Assembly (NCBI GenBank): GCA_003254905.1
Contig: QANU01058179.1
Location: 505,020-569,019 of the forward strand
Direction: 5' to 3'
From: Nissolia schottii
Taxonomy: Eukaryota > Streptophyta > Magnoliopsida > Fabales > Fabaceae
DNA: 64,000 nt
Shown: in pieces, positions 58,951-64,000 of the stretch
Layout: each line of letters begins with the position of its first letter
How positions within the stretch are numbered: position 1 is the stretch's first letter
Notes under the pieces: model-generated
The model's input: the letters and a program-made list of their open reading frames with translations, nothing else
Told to the model about the DNA's origin: nothing
Database searches by the model: none
Made by a program: the position numbers and the translations under genes

Positions 58951-61173
58951 ATGACTCGCTCCTTGCCTGATCCTACTTTAGCCGATTTTGATCCAGAGAT
59001 CGAAAGAACGCTAAGGATAATTAGGCGAGAAACGAGGCTACGAAGGGAACCCCTTGTTGCTACTGATATTTCTATTCCTGTGACAGGTATAATGGCTGAT
59101 CCCGCCCGAACTTGGGGTGAGTTAGCAACCCCTGACTACTCATATGAGCCATCCGGTGTGGTTTATCCTGACGCCGCCATGGACTTTGAAATAAAGTCCA
59201 ATTTTTTACACCATTTGCCCAAGTTTCATGGCTTAGCATCGGAAAACCCACACCGCCATCTTAAGGAATTCGTCATGACCTGCAACACGTTAAGGTCCCA
59301 TAACGTTGCTCCGGACAACGTGAAACTTAAAGCCTTTCCATTCTCTTTGGAAAGTGGGGCCCGTAATTGGTACTATAGCATTCCACACCAGGCCGTGAAC
59401 AGCTGGCTCGGATTGAAACGAATGTTCCTTGAGAAGTATTTCCCTGCCAGCCGAGTATCATCTCTGAAGAAGGAAATCTCTGGGATCCAACAGAAGGCTG
59501 ACGAGTGCCTAGGTGAGTATTGGGAGCGATTCCAAGGATTGTGCGACATGTGTCCCCACCATGGGTTCACTGAAGTGCAACTCTTGGATCACTTCTACGA
59601 AGGTCTCAGTTTCATGGACCGGAAGTGGATTGATTCAGCAGCTGGCGGAATTTTAAAGAACAGAAAGACACCTGAAGAAGCCAGACAGTTAATAAGTGAG
59701 ATGGCTGATCATTCCAGATATGAGATGCGAGCTAATCGGTCTATCCGAGGAGCATATGAAGTTGTTGTTAACCACCCAAACAATGAGATTGTGGCTCTCA
59801 CAGAGAAGGTTGACAAATTGGCAGATATGGTTAGTGTTTTGGCTATGGGACAACAATCCCAAGTGGCGTGTTCTCTCTGTCCTGATGGCATTCCCCATCA
59901 GCCTGAGCAGTGTCCCCTTCTCAGGGATGAAAATTCTACAGTTGCAGCTATATTTTCTGCAAAGCAGGGCCCGTCCAACCAACCTAAGTACGACCCCTAC
60001 AGTAACACTTACAACTCAGGCTGGAAGGACAACCCAGCTTTCAAATGGAGCAATAACTCCAACATTCTTAATCCGCAGACCCAGGCCAAACAATTTCCAC
60101 AGCAACAACAGAGGTATATACCTCCTCCGCAGAGGTTACAACAGCAATTTCAGCCTGCTCCAGCACCCCCTCAAGTAACCCTTGCTTCTGAGATCCCCGC
60201 ACAAGAATTAGCAAGAATGATGAAGGACTTACAGCAAGAATTTTCAGAGATGAAAAGTGAGTTATACTCCATGAAGCAATCACAAACAGTGGGCTCATCT
60301 CATCTCCCCTCTCAGACTGTGCCAAACCCCAGGGCGAATGTAAGTGCTATGACCCTGAGGTCTAGTACCATTCCACAGGTACCATTGGATGAAGATTGTG
60401 AAGACTCTGGCGATGACGCCGGAGGTGAAGACTCTAGCGGCCACGCTGGAGGAGAAGACTTGCAGCAGACAGAAGAACCTAAGCAGTGTCCTGAGACGCT
60501 GCAGCTATCTGACAAGGGGAGGGAATTACCTGTCCCACTTCCTTTTCCTCAAAGTGGTCCCAAACCTAAGACAGCTGCTGCACTACAATTAGAAAAGGAG
60601 TTCCTGGACACATTTCGGAAGGTGGAGGTGAATATCCCCTTACTGGAAGTGATCAGACAGATTCCCAAGTATGCCAAGTTCTTGAAGGACTTGTGCACCA
60701 ATAAAGGAAGACTCAAGGACACTGCACAGGTTAGCATGGGGGCAAATGTGTCATCCATTATTAGATCCAGCCCATTGCCTCCCAAGTGCACGGACCCTAG
60801 TACATTTTTGGTTCCTTGTGTTATAGGACAGAGATTATTCACTAAGGCTTTGGCAGATCTGGGTGCAGCCATAAATGTCATGCCTAAATCCATCTACAAG
60901 TCTTTACACAAGGGAACCCTCAAGCCAACTGAACTGATCATACAACTAGCCAACCGCAGCACCGCCGGACCCGAAGGAATCCTAGAGGATGTCCTAGTCA
61001 AGGTAAATGATTTAATATTTCCTGCAAATTTTTATGTACTTGAAATGGAAAATGACAACGATGTCCACCAGTCAACATTGATCTTAGGTCGCCCATTTTT
61101 GAAAACTGCAAGGGCCAAGATTGATATACACGCTGGTACACTATCCATGGAGTGCGGGGATATGCATGTGTAA
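58951..61173 (+). CDS. Gag-protease of an Athila-like retrotransposon
   Basis: 740 residues. Order: a variable N terminus; the capsid domain with FHGLASENPHRHLKEF (about 93-108), WLGLKRMFLEKYFP and YWERFQGLCDMCPHHG; a zinc-knuckle variant C-X2-C-X5-H-X4-C at 307-321; and a Gln/Pro-rich linker. An acidic stretch follows, then an aspartic protease with active site DLGA at 636-639 (DLGA rather than DSGA is usual in the Athila group). It ends with ILGRPFLKTARAKIDIHAG. The role is to form the virus-like particle and process the polyprotein. The TAA at 61171-61173 is in the same frame as the RT frame that follows, so a single stop separates two parts of one polyprotein. Confidence 0.9.
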   Translation: MTRSLPDPTLADFDPEIERTLRIIRRETRLRREPLVATDISIPVTGIMADPARTWGELATPDYSYEPSGVVYPDAAMDFEIKSNFLHHLPKFHGLASENPHRHLKEFVMTCNTLRSHNVAPDNVKLKAFPFSLESGARNWYYSIPHQAVNSWLGLKRMFLEKYFPASRVSSLKKEISGIQQKADECLGEYWERFQGLCDMCPHHGFTEVQLLDHFYEGLSFMDRKWIDSAAGGILKNRKTPEEARQLISEMADHSRYEMRANRSIRGAYEVVVNHPNNEIVALTEKVDKLADMVSVLAMGQQSQVACSLCPDGIPHQPEQCPLLRDENSTVAAIFSAKQGPSNQPKYDPYSNTYNSGWKDNPAFKWSNNSNILNPQTQAKQFPQQQQRYIPPPQRLQQQFQPAPAPPQVTLASEIPAQELARMMKDLQQEFSEMKSELYSMKQSQTVGSSHLPSQTVPNPRANVSAMTLRSSTIPQVPLDEDCEDSGDDAGGEDSSGHAGGEDLQQTEEPKQCPETLQLSDKGRELPVPLPFPQSGPKPKTAAALQLEKEFLDTFRKVEVNIPLLEVIRQIPKYAKFLKDLCTNKGRLKDTAQVSMGANVSSIIRSSPLPPKCTDPSTFLVPCVIGQRLFTKALADLGAAINVMPKSIYKSLHKGTLKPTELIIQLANRSTAGPEGILEDVLVKVNDLIFPANFYVLEMENDNDVHQSTLILGRPFLKTARAKIDIHAGTLSMECGDMHV

Positions 61174-61191
61174 TTCTGCTTACCTGATGCC

Positions 61192-63075
61192 ATGCATTAC
61201 CCCTCAGAAGAGCACTCAGTTTTTCAAATTGATGTCATTGATTCCTTAGTTTTGGACACTTGTGATACTTGGGCTGATACAATGTTAGAGTTAACACCAG
61301 AATTTGACTGCCCTGATTGTGATGGTGTCACTAAATTGTGCTTGGCCTGCAGAGAGGTGGATGAGTCTCTGCAGGAGGGTGCGTGTCATAATTCTGTGAA
61401 TTTAAATTTTGCACTTGATATATTTAATGCATATGCTGTTTTAGAGTTGAGTAAAGTTGCAGGACCAGGTGAAGATAAAGCAACAGGCCCAGAATTGAAG
61501 CCCCTTCCCTCTCATCTTAAATACACATTCTTAGGGGAGGATGACACGCTACCGGTAATTATAGCCAGCGATCTCTCCCATCAGCAGGAAGAGAGTTTGG
61601 TCGCTGTGCTACAGAAGCACAAGAAAGCCATCGGTTGGACTATAGATGACATCACTGGGATTAGCCCCTCCATATGCACACACAGGATACTTTTGGAGGA
61701 CGAGGCAAAGCCAGTACGGCAACCGCAGCGGCGACTCAACCCACTCATTCTAGATGTTGTAAAGAAGGAAGTGATGAAGCTCTTAAAAGCTGGCATCATC
61801 TATCCTATATCTGACAGTGAGTGGGTGAGCCCAGTACAAGTGGTCCCTAAGAAATCGGGGATCACCGTGGTGAAAAATGAGAGCGATGAGTTGATTCCTA
61901 CCAGAGTGCAAAACAGCTGGCGTGTCTGTATTGATTATAGACGTCTCAACGATGCCACCCGCAAGGATCACTATCCCCTGCCCTTCATTGATCAAATGCT
62001 TGAGAGGTTGGCAGGGAAATCTCACTATTGCTTTCTTGATGGCTACACGGGATATTTTCAGATCCCCATTTCTCCAGCAGATCAAGAGAAGACCACTTTC
62101 ACTTGTCCCTTCGGCACATTTGCTTATCGACGGGTGCCTTTCGGGCTCTGCAATGCACTTGCCACATTCCAGCGGTGCATGACGAGCATCTTTTCTGAGT
62201 TGTTGGAGGACTGCATGGAGGTATTTATGGATGATTTTACTGTTTTTGGTACTTCTTTTGATTCTTGCTTAAATAACCTTGCTAGAGTACTCCAACGTTG
62301 TATTGAAACTAACCTTGTCTTAAACTTTGAAAAATGTCACTTTATGGTCAAACAGGGTATAGTTTTGGGCCATGTAATCTCTAGCAAGGGCATTGCTGTT
62401 GATCCTGCTAAAATAGATACTATTTCCTCTCTGCCTTACCCCGCATGTGTGCGGGAGATTCATTCTTGTCTTGGACATGCAGGTTTTTATAGGAGGTTTA
62501 TCAAGGACATCAGCAAGATTGCTCACCCCCTCACCTCCTTGCTGCAGAAGGACATAGACTTTATTTTTGACAATAAATGCAGGGAATCATTCGACACCTT
62601 GAAGCGCGCTCTGACGACAGCCCCTGTCATTCAACCGCCAAATTGGGGGTTGCCTTTTGAGCTAATGTGTGATGCATCAGACTATACTGTGGGTGTTGTG
62701 CTTTCTCAACGGGTTGGTAAGTTGCCTCATGTGATATCTTATGCCTCTAGGACTATGGATGCTGCACAGTTTAATTACACCACCACAGAGAAAGAGCTTT
62801 TAGCTATAGTTTTTGCTCTCGATAAATTTCGATCTTATTTGGTTGGTTCCAAGGTGGTGGTGTATACGGATCATGCAGCCCTAAAGTACCTTTTGAAAAA
62901 ACCCGAGGCCAAACCACGGCTTATCAAATGGATGCTACTGCTTCAAGAGTTTGATTTGGAAATTAAAGATAAAAGTGGGGCCGAGAACCTAGTAGCAGAC
63001 CATCTGAGCCGCCTTACGCACATTCCCCCGACCCATTCCCACTTCGGGATGATTTTCCCGATAACTCCTTGTTAG
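61192..63075 (+). CDS. reverse transcriptase-RNase H of the Athila-like element
   Basis: 627 residues, in the same frame as the Gag-protease. RT landmarks are [12 protein letters not shown], a fingers region with [11 protein letters not shown] and [13 protein letters not shown], the catalytic FLDG (Asp283) and the FMDD box (residues 345-348, Asp347 and Asp348). RNase H follows with the conserved acids Asp494 (CDASD), Glu535 ([10 protein letters not shown]) and Asp560 ([11 protein letters not shown]). It copies element RNA into DNA in the cytoplasmic particle. The first ATG at 61192 is simply the first after the stop; translation probably depends on the upstream frame. The frame is lost at a C run (63025-63029), after which the reading ends at 63075 and the integrase continues in another frame. 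Confidence 0.92.
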   Translation: MHYPSEEHSVFQIDVIDSLVLDTCDTWADTMLELTPEFDCPDCDGVTKLCLACREVDESLQEGACHNSVNLNFALDIFNAYAVLELSKVAGPGEDKATGPELKPLPSHLKYTFLGEDDTLPVIIASDLSHQQEESLVAVLQKHKKAIGWTIDDITGISPSICTHRILLEDEAKPVRQPQRRLNPLILDVVKKEVMKLLKAGIIYPISDSEWVSPVQVVPKKSGITVVKNESDELIPTRVQNSWRVCIDYRRLNDATRKDHYPLPFIDQMLERLAGKSHYCFLDGYTGYFQIPISPADQEKTTFTCPFGTFAYRRVPFGLCNALATFQRCMTSIFSELLEDCMEVFMDDFTVFGTSFDSCLNNLARVLQRCIETNLVLNFEKCHFMVKQGIVLGHVISSKGIAVDPAKIDTISSLPYPACVREIHSCLGHAGFYRRFIKDISKIAHPLTSLLQKDIDFIFDNKCRESFDTLKRALTTAPVIQPPNWGLPFELMCDASDYTVGVVLSQRVGKLPHVISYASRTMDAAQFNYTTTEKELLAIVFALDKFRSYLVGSKVVVYTDHAALKYLLKKPEAKPRLIKWMLLLQEFDLEIKDKSGAENLVADHLSRLTHIPPTHSHFGMIFPITPC

Positions 63076-64000
63076 TGGTGTATGAGAGACCGTGGTATGA
63101 TGACATCGTAAATTACTTGGTCTCCAATAAAGAGCCCCCACAATTTTCGAAAAACCAACTAGCAAAGCTGAAGAGCGATGCTAAGTATTACCTGTGGGAG
63201 GACCCTTACCTTTGGAAAATTGGTAGTGACCAGGTAATTCGACGATGTGTTCCAAGCACTGAGTTTGAGTCCATCCTTCAATTTTGTCATACTTTTGCGA
63301 GTGGTGGCCACTTTGGGCCCCAACGCACGGCTAGGAAGGTTTTGGACTCTGGATTTTACTGGCCTTCACTGTTTAAAGATGCCCATGAATTTTGCAAATC
63401 ATGTGAGCAATGCCAGAAAACAGGCAATATCACCTGGAAAAATGAGATGCCCCAACAACCATTATTATTTTGTGAAGTTTTTGATGTATGGGGCATCGAC
63501 TTCATGGGCCCATTTCCTATATCTCATGGTTTTGTTTATATTCTTTTGGCTGTGGATTATGTATCTAAATGGGTGGAAGCAATTGCCACCAGAACTAACG
63601 ATGCTACTGTAGTTGTGTCTTTTGTTCGATCCAATATCATTTGCAGGTTTGGAATGCCAAGAGCTATTGTCAGTGACCAAGGGACCCATTTTTGCAACCG
63701 ACACATGGAAGCTTTGCTCCGTAAATACGGGGTTGTTCATAGGGTATCCACCCCCTACCATCCCCAAACTAACGGGCAAGCCGAAGTGTCTAATCGAGAA
63801 ATTAAAGGGATCATGGAAAAAATGGTCAAGCCGAACAGGAAGGACTGGTCGCTGTATTTGGATGATGCTCTCTGGGCGTATCGAACTGCGTATAAGACTC
63901 CCATTGGGATGAGCCCATTTCGGCTAGTATTTGGCAAGCCTTGCCACCTGCCAGTGGAATTAGAGCATCGAGCATATTGGGCAGTCAAACAATGCAATCT
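63030..64000 (+). CDS. integrase of the Athila-like element (runs off the window)
   Basis: Open from about 63030 to the last base in the third frame, no stop. Landmarks are [11 protein letters not shown]; a zinc-binding segment with CHTF..GGHFG and CKSCEQC; and a DDE core with [19 protein letters not shown] and [13 protein letters not shown] (the D, D and E). [18 protein letters not shown] and the [12 protein letters not shown] block typical of Athila integrases follow. It inserts the DNA copy into chromosomes. It is partial at the window edge and shifted in frame relative to the RNase H. Confidence 0.88.

Overview
The window is nuclear DNA from a flowering plant. The split genes with GT-AG introns, AT-rich intergenic DNA and dense nested transposons fit a legume, and the genes and repeat styles look Glycine-like; that species guess is inference. 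There are five intact-looking protein-coding genes, none of them in operons. In order they are: a class II HD-Zip transcription factor of the HAT3/ATHB4 type (+, 11769-14160); a membrane-anchored DUF761 protein (-, 17430-19573); a PTPMT1-type dual-specificity phosphatase (+, 29546-33319); a deSI-like PPPDE peptidase (-, 34413-37070); and a NUDT8-like Nudix hydrolase (-, 43816-47820). For all five I followed exons by splice site and phase, and the coding lengths sum to whole codons (305, 575, 326, 220 and 370 residues).

The rest is mostly mobile DNA. At 857-3907 a Mutator-like element with long inverted ends carries a nested TIR element (2074-3060). At about 7260-11157 lies a decayed, internally deleted Ty1/copia element on the minus strand. 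It is split by a 2.77 kb solo-LTR-like insertion (7590-10360) flanked by a 5-base duplication, TAGAG. That insertion holds an array of hairpin units whose two arms change together. A CACTA-like element lies at 23348-25106. A minus-strand gypsy remnant (41370-43016) is interrupted by a hAT-like MITE with a perfect 8-base duplication (42185-42983).

From about 51.5 kb to the end the window is a nest of retrotransposons. A copia remnant (-) has its LTR interrupted by a second copy of the TIR family seen at 2074. This copy has captured the 3' end of a tonoplast sugar transporter (TST/TMT) gene. It is followed by a broken gypsy gag (+), then a young Athila-like Ty3/gypsy element (+, 57115 to beyond 64000) with LTR, tRNA-Asp-type primer site, Gag-protease, RT-RNase H and integrase. 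That element is broken only by one in-frame stop and one frameshift.

The five genes show no common pathway. HAT3-like and DUF761 genes converge, and so do the phosphatase and deSI genes. The features most worth a second look are the covarying hairpin array inside the LTR (8471-9015), the companion short hairpins at 9488-9588, and the two-member TIR family with palindromic subterminal repeats and a captured transporter exon.
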